DNA of 64,000 nt from Trichaptum fuscoviolaceum (taxonomy: Eukaryota; Basidiomycota; Agaricomycetes; Hymenochaetales; Trichaptaceae), in assembly GCA_910574455.1 (NCBI GenBank), contig CAJSYZ010000005.1:7378001-7442000 (forward strand), given 5' to 3'. Positions 1-9,496 of this stretch are shown in pieces (the stretch's first letter is position 1; each line of letters begins with the position of its first letter). Under the pieces are notes generated by a model, which was not told the origin of the DNA, did not search any database, and worked only from the letters and a program-made list of their open reading frames with translations. The translations under genes were made by a program, and so were the position numbers.

Positions 1-84
1 AAGCCAGGAATTAGGTATGATTGACTAATCGGGGTTTTTGGTATTTAATTCCTTTGATTGCCGATTGGGTCATGACAGGTAAGC

Positions 85-472
85 AGCTTGATGCATAACA
101 CAAACATCCCGCTCACCCTTGACCACTTTGTATCTTACGCACCCCTCCGTCACTTTCACCATGCTTGCTCTGCTGCACCAGCTCAAGACGTGCTTCCCCG
201 CCATGCGGGGGTCCTCAGGCCACCGCCTCTTACTCCCCACATTCATGATTGCGAGCAAGATTGTGTGCAACGACATGTACAGCAAGAAGTCCTGGGCCAT
301 CGCCGGCCAGGGCGTATTTGCCTCTGCGAGATTGACCAGATGGAGCGCGAGATGTCAAGTTCCTCAAGTTGCAGCTCAATGTCCCCGGCAATGATTTGCA
401 CAGGTTCAAGAGCAAGGTGAGGAGGATATACTCAAGACTGGGTGTATGTGCTCATGCAAACTCTGATGAGTA
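85..472 (+). pseudogene. Cyclin (PHO80/PCL-like) domain relic
   Basis: Three forward frames together read as the cyclin N-terminal box. The pieces are HNTNIPLTLDHFVSY (about 91-135), then PSVTFTMLALLHQLK...RGSSGHRLLLPTFMIASKIVC...KKSWAIAGQGVF (about 146-318), then CEIDQMEREM (about 325-353), then FLKLQLNVPGND and a stop at 470-472. In fungal cyclins, the SGHRL...ASK...KSW...INQMERE pattern forms helices 1-4 of the cyclin fold, which binds a cyclin-dependent kinase. Reading it here needs at least three frame changes in under 400 bp, and no single frame keeps the domain, so it cannot make a working cyclin. Family assignment rests on motif order and is inference. It looks like an old gene copy or a retained fragment. 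Confidence 0.72.
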
Positions 473-1002
473 GTCACTTGTAATCTTTTGTCCAATCTGA
501 TGATCACAGACATTGGCAGGACTCTGAATGAGTACCACGACTCGTGACAAGTGGGAGAGTGCAATCATTGCACGTCAATGCACGTCGTGTCTCTTCATCA
601 TTGACCACCATATCAAAAATGACATTGAGCCTCACGATAGTTTCAGCACACAATGAAGGCAGCAAAATCTTGTATCACACCCATGCTTTCCTCTTCCGGC
701 TCCCAGCATTCTTTCTAGTTCCTCGTCAACAGACAATAGCGTGCAGGCGTGCAAGAACGAGTAGCCCTTCTTAGTCTCATATCTTGTATATAAAATTTAA
801 TACAAATCTATCTTAAACATTATGAAACAGCAAACTGATTAGCCCTTATTGAGACTGACTGCACCAAATATGTCCTTTCATTGAGCAAGTCCATCTGATT
901 CACTCTAAAATTTGCAGTCTTGTCTTTCTTGAATCTTCTAAACTCTTACTGATGTGTGAGCAATCGAAGCCTCTTCAATGTAATAGGTTAGAGAATAAAT
1001 AA
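473..1002. other. Intergenic, nothing recognised
   Basis: AT-rich sequence between the cyclin relic and a tRNA-like module. I see no start-to-stop frame with coding character and no repeat arms. Confidence 0.5.
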
Positions 1003-1080
1003 GGCATTGTGGTGTAGTGGCTATGAGTATTGCTAATGTGAGGTTCAAACTCGAGTTGTGAGTTCGAATCTCGGTTACGT
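1003..1080 (+). repeat. tRNA-like Pol III module (SINE head or decayed tRNA)
   Basis: A perfect A-box match (TGGTGTAGTGG at 1010-1020, consensus TRGYNNARNNG) is followed 42 bp later by a perfect B-box match (GTTCGAATC at 1062-1070). This is the spacing of a tRNA gene. The T-arm can be drawn around the B box, but the outer ends do not form a convincing 7-bp acceptor stem. A functional tRNA is therefore unlikely and a tRNA-derived SINE head more likely. The A-box region resembles the one at 27736-27746. Confidence 0.45.
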
Positions 1081-1709
1081 CAGTTTCATTTTTGATAAGC
1101 AAAAGTCTATTCATATATTTAAATGCAAAAAAATGAAACTACGCTGAAAGTCGTCTATATTATAATGTAAGAGCTGTTGTTATTGTTTCTCCTGAGCTTC
1201 TATGCTTCTGGCAGAATCCGCGCCCATCCGGAGCGCCCATATGTACATCCGTCAAAGAAGTCTCCAGTTCTACCAGAGATATCGGCGACGAATCCTCCTC
1301 TACCCCCGGATTTCGTGTCGGAGAACCTATTACCCTTTCCCGAATTTCTTCACCGCATCGATATTCATGTCATAAGACCACATTGTCAAGTTCGAGGCGC
1401 ACTGACTGTCGTATACATCTACAGGAATGTGCGTTTCGGTTTGGCACTCGGATCGACACATTGCTACGTGCCCTCACTGCCTCTCTTCTCTGTCAAGGAA
1501 CGTGAGTAGGCTTTCATGGCTGCGAGGCTGCGATTGGTGACAGACTGGCACTTCTTCGCACAGTTCCACGCAAGGTAGGCTATGCGCATGCAATGCTAAA
1601 GGCAGTTCTATTTTTAAGCTTTGTAGGGTTCTTTGACTTTAGTCATAAGGTCCCTTCGGCTCGACAGCGTCTGACACCCTTTGCTCCCTTTCCCTTCTTC
1701 GTCATCATC
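1081..1709. other. Intergenic, upstream of DUF6533 #1
   Basis: An open frame at 1177-1509 has no ATG and no recognisable domain, so I leave it uncalled. The stretch probably includes the promoter and 5' UTR of the gene that starts at 1710, but I see no specific element. Confidence 0.4.
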
Positions 1710-3651
1710 ATGGACTCAGATTACATGCTGGAAAGAAGGGGGTTTGTTACAGAGTCTACGGAAGCTATGTAAGCTCTTTGCGTTCCTCTTCCTTGTGCTG
1801 AACAGTTTACTTAGTAGGAAGCAGTTACCATCTGCAACTTTATATAGTGGCTTCTGTGAGTGAGTATAGAAGATCTCCATGCCATTCTATAGCGTTGATT
1901 CTATGTCCACTCTAGCCATTCTTTATTATGATCATTTGATCATGTTCCCAACGGAAATGGATCGAATTTGGAAGCGCAGGTGGACTTTCAGTAGTGTGCT
2001 CTACCTGATCAATCGATATTCGACCTCTATCGGGTACATACCCATCATGTTCTTCAGCTTTAGTCCACCGGATAGCATCCAAGTGAGTTGATTGTCAACC
2101 GTTTACATTTAGGAAAAGTTTTCGAACTGACATTGTAGGTGTAAGAGGCTACCTTTCAAACGTGAGACGTACTAGATTGCTTTCAGGTGTCGGAATTTCT
2201 CTCGTTTCCCGGGTTATCTCAGCCTTTTCACTCAAATTATCATTGTAAGTAAGTAAATTTCTTCAATAAAAATACCTAGCTCCTTCCGGGACTGCGCTTA
2301 ACAAATATCCAGTTACTCTGTCTCTCCGCTCTTACGCTCTGTATCAAAAGAACAATTGGGTGCTGCTTTTCGCCGCTGCCCTAGGTCTGGCTACCGTTAT
2401 CACGTCCGCTGTGAGCTACACGCACTTCCTGCTTATTGAGCTGAATAGTTCTAACTTTGTTTTGCAGTGGTCATTAACCCAATTCTTTGGTATCCTACTG
2501 AGCTTCGGGATCGGTACAGGACAAGCGAATGTATTCAGGACTTGTGTACCTGCCTTTATCAACTCGTGAGCTTCTATATTCCTCTTATACAAACACTAAC
2601 TCTAAGATATTGCTTGTGACCCCATTAGCGATGTCCGTAAGTCATCCATGTGTGTCTGTATAAATGAAAATAACTTACAGCTCTTTTCTTTGTCGAAGCA
2701 TTCAAAATCACATTCCTTTTAGCCTTGTCGTTTGATGTCGCGATCTTCGTATTGACAGTGGCAAGAACTGTCCGCATGGTGAAATGGAATGATGTACGGG
2801 AGGAAACCCGACCACTTACTGATCTCCCAAGACTATTAATGCGCGATGGTAACGTCTCACTATTTTCAGTAGCCTCGCTTAGGTGTCTGACTTTCTGCTT
2901 TCATAGGGAGCTTGTACTTTGGGCAAGATAGTTTACTAAAACTAAAACCCGTAACATTCTGAACATGCCTTTAGCGTCATGGTTCTAGCGAATTTGATAA
3001 ATTTCATTCTCTTTCTCGTACGTACAAGTTCTCGATCTATATCCTTTATCTATTCTAATTCCGTTCTTTCCGCCAGAAAACGCAGGATACATTCTTCGCT
3101 CAAAGCACTGGAAATAATTGCGTTTTATCGCATGTGTATGTCTTAAACTATTCCGATCTCGCAGCAGCTCATTCATTCATCCTAATAGTATTTCTGTCAC
3201 AATGATCTCACGCCTGATCCTTAATTTGCACGCTTATGACGACCGCCGACGAAAGCACCAGTATCAGAGATCTACCCAAATGAGCACGCAGATCTCTCGG
3301 TATTCGAGTTGGATTGTCCGCACAGCGGAAGGTTTCACGTTGTCTGCCGACGAGACCTTTTCATCTAATTCAGACACGATAACTGGCACATCTATAACCA
3401 TCAGTAGGGAGGAAAGCGGAGTCTACGATGATGAAGAGCTCCCGGACGATGAAGATGTCTACGGCGCCCGGGCCGCATTTGGTTCAAGTGATGCCTATGA
3501 ACTGCGCACATTCGATTCCTCACTGGAAGCTCCTATTGGTCCTGAATTAGATGTAAAACGATGGGCTGAACCTGCAGCTCGAATACCCGTTACTCCTGTC
3601 ATTCGTGCACACTTCCCCGAGCATGTTGTGCTCAGACTGGACTGCGTGTAG
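1710..3651 (+). CDS. DUF6533 domain multi-pass membrane protein, copy #1
   Basis: This is a member of the basidiomycete-expanded DUF6533 family of predicted seven-pass membrane proteins; its function is unknown. I start at ATG 1710 because exon 1 then splices (GTAAGC at about 1768 to TTTACTTAG) into the family's first helix and reads on to ILYYDHLIMFPTEMDRIWKRRW, the DUF6533 core. Later exons give NFSRFPGYLSLF, VTLSLRSYALYQKNNW (about 2311-2400), an FKITFLLALSFDVAIF helix (about 2702-2750) and the arginine-ended MISRLILNLH helix (3202-3231). An acidic and Ser/Thr-rich cytoplasmic tail ends at TAG 3649-3651. At least seven short introns are implied. It is the most divergent of the six copies here, with a longer tail. 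The exact borders of the middle exons are uncertain. Confidence 0.75.
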
Positions 3652-3884
3652 GTGGAGCGGCCAGCTTGACTCACAATGTCTCAAACACATGGAGGACACG
3701 CCCAAACAGTAGAGAAGTGGGTGATTAGGGGACAATGTGATGAAAGCCGGTCGCTTGGCAGCCATGATCTCTTGCCAATTCTCTCCCTTCCTCTCAACAC
3801 CAGCACTGACCTCCCCTTCTCCCCTCCCTTCCTCGTAGACTACCAACACATTTCAGCAAGACACCACATCTCAGAAAGTCAACC

Positions 3885-4034
3885 ATGGCACCAATGTCAG
3901 CTGTTGACCTTGTTTACGATATGATTGAGGGTGAACAGGATCACTCCCTCCGCAATCGTCGTATCGACCCCTATCGCTACTTGCTCGAGAAACGCCTTGG
4001 CTCAGGCGGTCATGGTGTTGTCTATCTCCTATGA
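3885..4034 (+). pseudogene. Truncated protein-kinase leader (Gly-rich loop only)
   Basis: A 49-codon frame from a good-context ATG (AACCATGG) encodes a short acidic leader, DPYRYLLEKRLGSGGHGVVY, and stops at TGA 4032-4034. GSGGHGVVY matches the ATP-binding glycine-rich loop GxGxxGxV of protein kinases, set in the usual YxxLEKRLGSG context. Nothing after the stop resembles the VAIK lysine, HRD or DFG motifs, so no kinase can be made. It may be the front of a kinase gene broken by deletion, or a chance remnant of duplication. There is no catalytic capacity either way. Confidence 0.6.
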
Positions 4035-4356
4035 TTTCGCGTCCAGAACCCGCGCACGGACAATTGCCGCCTCGGCGGTTCATCATATTGGTCGTGGCTA
4101 TGATCGGAGGTAGAGCGGACATATGACCACAAGGAAGGACATCGTGCCCAGATAGCTTTCATACATGTGCTTCTAATAGATGTATTTCTTTATCACTACA
4201 ATAGCGTCAAAACATACCTTGTTATTTTCACCTTACTTCCAACTGGAGCCATGCAGATATTTTAATGTAGTTTATAGGATGATGCTTCTTACAAAGAGTT
4301 GGGCTGTACATGTCATGTAATTATGTATGTCTCCAGAACGGACGACAAGAAACGCC
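4035..4356. other. Intergenic, nothing recognised
   Basis: Lies between the kinase leader and the thaumatin-like gene. The right part is probably the 3' UTR of the minus-strand gene. No repeat or coding signal is seen. Confidence 0.4.
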
Positions 4357-4935
4357 TTAATCATTAGGACAGAAGTACACATCATAACTCGCGGATATAT
4401 CGCATTGCCTATCCACAAATGTATCACTTGACTGATGGTAGGCTTGATCCGCGGGGCAAGACGGGCTAGTGCACGTTCGTGTTGCGCAAGTGCTGATGCT
4501 GGGCACTATCTTCGCCCCGACGTTGAAACCGGCGACAAGTGAAATATCGTAGAATGTTCCCAGTGATCCTCCATAACCGAACTCTGCCAGAGTCACGGCA
4601 GCAGTCCACGAATAGTCGGTGCATTGCATTCCACCGGGACAGCCGCCAACTGTGCAGGTGCCGTCAGAGGTGCAGCCCGTACGAGCCCAGATACGACCTC
4701 CCAGCCAGTGATCCGGTGCTTCGATTGTTTTAGAGGCGCCAGATTCGAGCTGAAAGCCAGTATACTGAGGATCAATGAGGGGAAAATCAGCAGCGCCGCC
4801 AAAATTATGCTGAGAAGCGCCTGGCCATATAGTATAAGAGCATTGGTTATGGACAGTGATTTGGTATGCTTGGGCTAGAGATATTATCGAGAGCCAAGAT
4901 ACGAGCATCTGCAAGCGTATAAGCATTTTATCCAT
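4357..4935 (-). CDS. Thaumatin-like (PR-5) secreted protein
   Basis: An intronless 192-residue protein. A signal peptide (residues 1-23, cleavage probably after AQA) precedes a small thaumatin fold: YQITVHNQCSYTIWPG, then a G-rich core, GGRIWARTGC, CTVGGCPGGMQCTDY, VTLAEFGYGG, DISLVAGFNVG and a C-terminal QCDISASYDVYFCPND. The mature part has ten cysteines, the number of the short (about 17 kDa) thaumatin-like class, against sixteen in the long class. The conserved acidic-cleft region is recognisable. Fungal members are extracellular and several have beta-glucan-binding or endo-beta-1,3-glucanase activity, so a cell-wall role is likely but inferred. The start is the first in-frame ATG before the signal peptide; a second Met three codons on would also work. 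Confidence 0.93.
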   Translation of the reverse strand: MDKMLIRLQMLVSWLSIISLAQAYQITVHNQCSYTIWPGASQHNFGGAADFPLIDPQYTGFQLESGASKTIEAPDHWLGGRIWARTGCTSDGTCTVGGCPGGMQCTDYSWTAAVTLAEFGYGGSLGTFYDISLVAGFNVGAKIVPSISTCATRTCTSPSCPADQAYHQSSDTFVDRQCDISASYDVYFCPND

Positions 4936-5761
4936 AGGTTCTCTTCGAGATGGTGTTCGAGGGTGGGCGATGGTTGTTTAATTCCTTCTGAAAGACGTCA
5001 TACCATTTCAAATATGCACAGAGAGAGCGGGAGTGCATTTCACTTTGCAAAACCCTCAGAGGTTGATGTTCTTTCGCAAAGGGGTGATCTATGTAAGAAC
5101 GCACACTAGACTTTCCGAATGTGCCGGTGAGGCAGAGGTTCCCACCATACCACCAACTGAAGAAAGTGTGCATTAGCTCCAGATCATCATATAGATAGCT
5201 TTTCAACGTTTATCATACTTCCGTCTGTTGGGACTGTCAGTGAGTGTGAATGAAGCGATTGCGTATTGTGCAAAGCTAGCTTTGCACAATGCAAACAATT
5301 TTCGCATATTCAATCCAAGATTTTGTTCGAGCGCGACAGTTTTCTTGAAGAGCAGGAAGCTTGACAAGATTTATTCACGAGATGGAGGACTGCCAGAAGA
5401 TAAGAAGATTTTCGATAGAGTACAATCGATCGAGTTAGAGTTGTATGAGTTCGAGTCGACGTTCATACTTATTTTAAGCTTAATTGATCGTATTTGTACA
5501 TATTTGTTACCTGTTGGTTAAGTATGATCATGACAGATCAAGTTTGACTAAATTTTGTGTTCATTCAACGTCCACCTCGCATCTTGCACTGACTCGTTTG
5601 AACCACTAAGGTAAGTATCCTATAGAGAATTTTGAATTAGAGGCTAACTGATGTTCTCCGCTCAAAGTGTTGTTGTCAACGACTTCAACAATCATCTGCT
5701 TGTGTCGTTCTCCTTTTCAGAAATATCAAAGTGAGCTCCTCATGTCTCAGAGCACAGAATC
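4936..5761. other. Intergenic between divergent genes
   Basis: Promoter space shared by the thaumatin-like gene (leftward) and the glomulin-like gene (rightward). An open frame at 5228-5521 has no ATG and no homology I recognise. The only clear structure is the palindrome at 5265-5290. Confidence 0.4.
5265..5290. repeat. 26-bp perfect palindrome
   Basis: The 26 bases read identically on both strands without mismatch or spacer (half-site ATTGTGCAAAGCT). It is about 330 bp upstream of the thaumatin-like start and about 470 bp upstream of the glomulin-like start. It could bind a symmetric dimeric regulator or be a chance foldback; no other copy was seen in the window. Confidence 0.6.
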
Positions 5762-7799
5762 ATGGCGGCTGCTAAAGTAAATGATGTCGATAAGCATGTG
5801 AATATACCTAACTCTTTCTCGTACACTCTACACTTTCTCAAATCCAACTTGTATTACTTAGGATCAGGGCAAATTACTAAGCCTAGACGCAGACTCCGAC
5901 TTCACAGCTCTCCTGACTTCCGCGGTCCACGACGAACAACCAAAGTGTTCTCTGGATGCTCTCTGCCATGCTATCGCGAACTCCGCAGCTGCTTCTAATC
6001 TGGCGAGTACTTTCACACCATGCATGTCCTTATCTCATCATCTCATCGTCTTATCTAGGATGCACTGCACGTTGTTCCGCTTCTCGTAGGAGTCGCAGAC
6101 CCATCAGCTGGCGAGATATTGGCATTACTAGCTGAATGTGGAAATGCAAAGGAGGTTGTTATATCTGTGCAAGAGTCTCTCGAGCGCCTTGTCAATGCTC
6201 TGGAGTACGCAGATGACGAGACAAACGCATACCTGAGACTCGAGCGGTTGATGCAGTTGTATATCGGGGGTACGTCATCTGCGCCCACTAGTTTTATACT
6301 TCTAATGATATCTCAGCTATACCGCGCATTAAGCTGCGGAAACGATCAGCCTCGGATACTTTGAGACCTCTGTTCGCGGAGCTCCCATCCGCACTGGAGA
6401 AATCGAGTACACAACTTAGTCCAAGTGAGGGAAAAGAGATCCTACAACTTCTCTGTTTGCTGGTTAAGTCGACGATTGGATGGGCTGGAAAGCAGGAAGA
6501 CCCGTCTGATCTTCCGAATGTCAAGGTGCGGACTTCGCACTTTCCGATCCTCTCTAAATTAATAATCTACAGACAGTGTGTGGTGAAGTCTTCTTGCAAG
6601 GCTTGGCAGATCTATCTAGCTCCCTCGATACTCGTCTTGCACAAGGAAAATTTGAAGCTTGCTACCCTCGACTATTCCGCGGCAATGATGCTAAGACAGA
6701 CGAAGAAAAAGAAGAAATCCTTGATACCGTCGCTGTAAGCCGTTTATCTTGCTGGCATTCGATAGGCCACTGAATTCCTCTCAGGATGTTGGAAGCCAGC
6801 TATCTTTCTCTTACTCTGTCTTTGCAAGTCACCGCTCGCCTGGTGCTCTCGTTCTCCTTGTCTCCATGCTCATGCGTAGTACATTACCATCCCCTTCACC
6901 GAATGCATTGCTTTCAGACCTTTTTCCAACTCTCATCGCCATGCTTTCCTCTCAACATGCACTAGATCCTTGTCTTTATATCCTCCTTTACATTCTTTTC
7001 CCTCCATCAACGACTTCAGGTTCTAACCTCGATCCGGAACGAACTGTGCCTCTCATTTACGCACTTGTGCCAGTTGCGTGCATTAACGAAGATCCTTCAA
7101 TCAGGCACATTGCGTTCCGGATCATCGGTACCATGCTATCCAGACTACCCGCCATTGAGCGGATGCACGCTTTGCATGACATGCTCACAGAGAGTCCCTT
7201 CCCATCTATGCGTGTCTCGGGTGTCGGGCTGCTAAAGGAGGCTGTGCTAGAAGCTCTCAGTGATACTTCCGGAACGGGAATCAACAGGAGCCCGTTCGCT
7301 TCGCCGGCACTGCTGCAGACCTTTGGTTCAGTTGTCATGCGCCCAGACCCACCTGATCTCTTCGAGAGGCCAGCAAATGATGGTGGACTAGCGAAGTTCC
7401 TCGACTCTCAGGAGCCGAAGCGACTTGTAGAATGTCTTGGGTTCTACTACATATTACTTCTACGGGATCAGTCTAATATCGTGAGCTATATTTCATGTTT
7501 GTTGCATATCGCAGCTAATTGCCGTTTTTTTTTCAGACAGGCGTCAGAGATGAGGGCCAACTCAAGTCCACTGAGAAAGAATTTCTACTTCCCTTACGAG
7601 CCGCAGTTGAAGCATGGCTAGGGTCGAAGTCTGTAGAAACAGGTGATGTGATCTTAGGTATCGTTGATATAACAGAGAATTGATTAGCGGCATCTTGATC
7701 GCAGATGACCATGCTTTGATGGCGCTTGCCTCCCTCGAAACTGCCCTCGAACGGGTGGATGGTGCCCGAGCAAACTTGTTGGGAGAATTAAGAACTTAA
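5762..7799 (+). CDS. Ybp2/ALF4/glomulin-family protein
   Basis: Eight exons can be read: 5762-5776, 5862-6002, 6059-6269, 6317-6525, 6573-6734, 6785-7480, 7537-7642 and 7705-7799. All introns are 47-85 bp. Intron 2 needs a GC-AG pair (gcgagt), because the nearby GT breaks the frame. The product is an all-helical, HEAT/ARM-like protein of about 560 residues with no signal peptide or membrane helix. The segment LALLAECGNAKEVVISVQES and the repeated LxxLLYILFPP...L/IxHIAFRII pattern match the fungal Yap1-binding/Alf4/glomulin group. Members act in redox signalling (Ybp1) or bind the cullin-RING protein Rbx1 (glomulin). Which role applies here is unknown. Family call from pattern memory; the gene structure is firmer than the name. 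Confidence 0.75.
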
Positions 7800-8301
7800 C
7801 GAGCTCATTAAAGCTTCCTGTACTCACTGTATATGTGTGTATTGAACACGATCTTGGCTGTAAACTTGTAATCAAAATTTTCTCCCTCGACGAATTCTAA
7901 ACGAGATCATGTAAGTATCTTAAAATAAAGCATTGGTTCCCAAAATAGTCGTTGTGTTGGATCAGGGTTTTGTTGATAAGTAGGAAAGTTCTGTCTTCTG
8001 TATACAACCTTGCCTTCATCCTTCGTTTATTTCAATAGTCTGCAAGCCACTTGAGAGAACAACTTGAAGTTGTAGGAATCTCTTTGATTTACCGCAGAGT
8101 TACTTCAAACCGTGCCAGTGACGAAAAAGAGTGTCACAGCCACGTGGGAACACCTACGATCCCTTTCCCCTTCGGCGTTCCCTCGCCATCGTTGTCGCCA
8201 ACCGCCAACGTCCGCCAACACTCCTTTCTGCCTCCTGCCCTCATCCCGCCCCTCTCGTCGACGCGGACACCGACGGCTAGAAGACATTTAGAAGCTCAAG
8301 C
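7800..8301. other. Intergenic / promoter of DUF7137 gene
   Basis: The right half (about 8150-8300) is C/T-rich with CTCC and CCGCCC runs, as is common in fungal core promoters and 5' UTRs. No other signal is seen. Confidence 0.4.
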
Positions 8302-8965
8302 ATGGCTGCACAGACTCCAGCACCGTCGAGCTCAAGCGCAAGCGCGACTGGCTCGTTCATCTCCATCCCGCAAACGGCCGCGGCTGGTGGCCTTACCTTC
8401 ACGCAACCACCTCAGACCGGGGCAGCATCTTTCTACAAAATAGCACCATCGCAGCCTATAACGTTTGGTTGGAATTTCACCGCACTCATCATCACACCTA
8501 CGCACCTCACCGTTTCTGCAATTTGCGACAATGGCAACACATACCCCGTAGGCCCGACAGATGGCGTTATTGACGGTACTGCGACACAAGTCGTCTGGGA
8601 TATCTACTCTTACCAACAGGCAAACCCGAGCAAACCGTTAGCGCAGGCTAGCTATACCTTGACAATATGGGATGACAGAGGGTCAGATGCGCCACGGTTA
8701 GGAGGGTATTTCTCACCAAATTCGGGTTTGAAGTTTGCACTGTACACGCCACAACCGTATACACCGCTGTCTAGTGAGTAATGTTGCACTTGCATTCTTA
8801 CCTCTGGTGTCTGACTACTCTGGTGGTAAAATAGGTGGATGGACATGTGCGGGATGCAATGTCAGTGGCGTCGCAGCTCTCACTGCAAACCCACTATTCC
8901 TGGGCATTTTCGCAACATTTGCAATAATGATATTGAGTGGCTGGAACTTGCTTCGGCACCACTGA
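8302..8965 (+). CDS. DUF7137-like membrane-anchored protein
   Basis: Two exons (8302-8775 and 8837-8965) are joined by a 61-bp GTGAGT...AATAG intron. The protein has a Ser/Ala-rich start, then a beta-rich domain with ASFYKIAPSQPITFGWNFT, VSAICDNGNTYPV, VVWDIYSYQ, YTLTIWDDRG, FSPNSGLKFALYTPQPYTPL. After that come a CAGC pair and one C-terminal membrane helix (NPLFLGIFATFAIMILSGW). The FGWNxT...YxLxIWD...FALYTPQPYTPL pattern is that of the ascomycete/basidiomycete DUF7137 family, whose function is unknown. Relatives usually begin with a signal peptide. None follows this ATG, so either an upstream exon has been missed in the C-rich leader or this copy has lost it. Confidence 0.8.
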
Positions 8966-9496
8966 AATGTTGTGGGGCTACTGGACTTGGTTTTTCCTTT
9001 GGTGAACAGTTGGGCTATGTTGCATTTGTATACGACCTTGGACACGAACACTACGTCTCCTTTCATCCATTCTTTTAGCGTCGGACTTCGCTTTACCTTA
9101 ATATAATTTCATATACTGCATTTCCATGACCATTACCATCGCTTTCGCACCCACTCATCTCCATGTCATTGTCATCTGTACATTCTGGCAGCTTTCTTAC
9201 CCGTTTCCTGCGGCCAATATAGTAGACAGTCAGTGCTGTTCTTTAATGGCCGATCGTCCTGCTATGATAGTCCTTGCCATCTTCTTAACTGTAACTTGAA
9301 GACGAAAAAAGTGGCTGTTTGCTGTCCATTACGTAATTAGTGGTCCGGCCGAGTTTTGTGTCAGTAAGATGAGAGTTTTGAATCCGGAGCTCCGCCTTCA
9401 ACCTAAATTTTCTACTATCTCGAGTCATGCCCAATCTTGATTCTCCTCTTGACTTCACCTCTCTCGCTATTATCGAAGGTCAAGATCAGCGTCGGG
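8966..9496. other. Intergenic / 5' region of permease gene
   Basis: Contains the 3' UTR of the DUF7137 gene and the permease promoter. An ATG at 9427 opens a short frame that stops within about 35 codons. It may be an upstream ORF or, if spliced, an alternative first exon. Nothing else is seen. Confidence 0.4.

Noticed and set aside
1003..1080. Functional tRNA gene
   Set aside because: A and B boxes are fine but the acceptor stem does not pair, so I list it only as tRNA-like.
1177..1509. 110-codon open frame on the plus strand
   Set aside because: Has no ATG anywhere in the frame, no domain and no codon bias; probably chance.
5228..5521. 97-codon frame in the thaumatin/glomulin spacer
   Set aside because: Begins at TTG, not ATG, spans the palindrome and resembles nothing I know.
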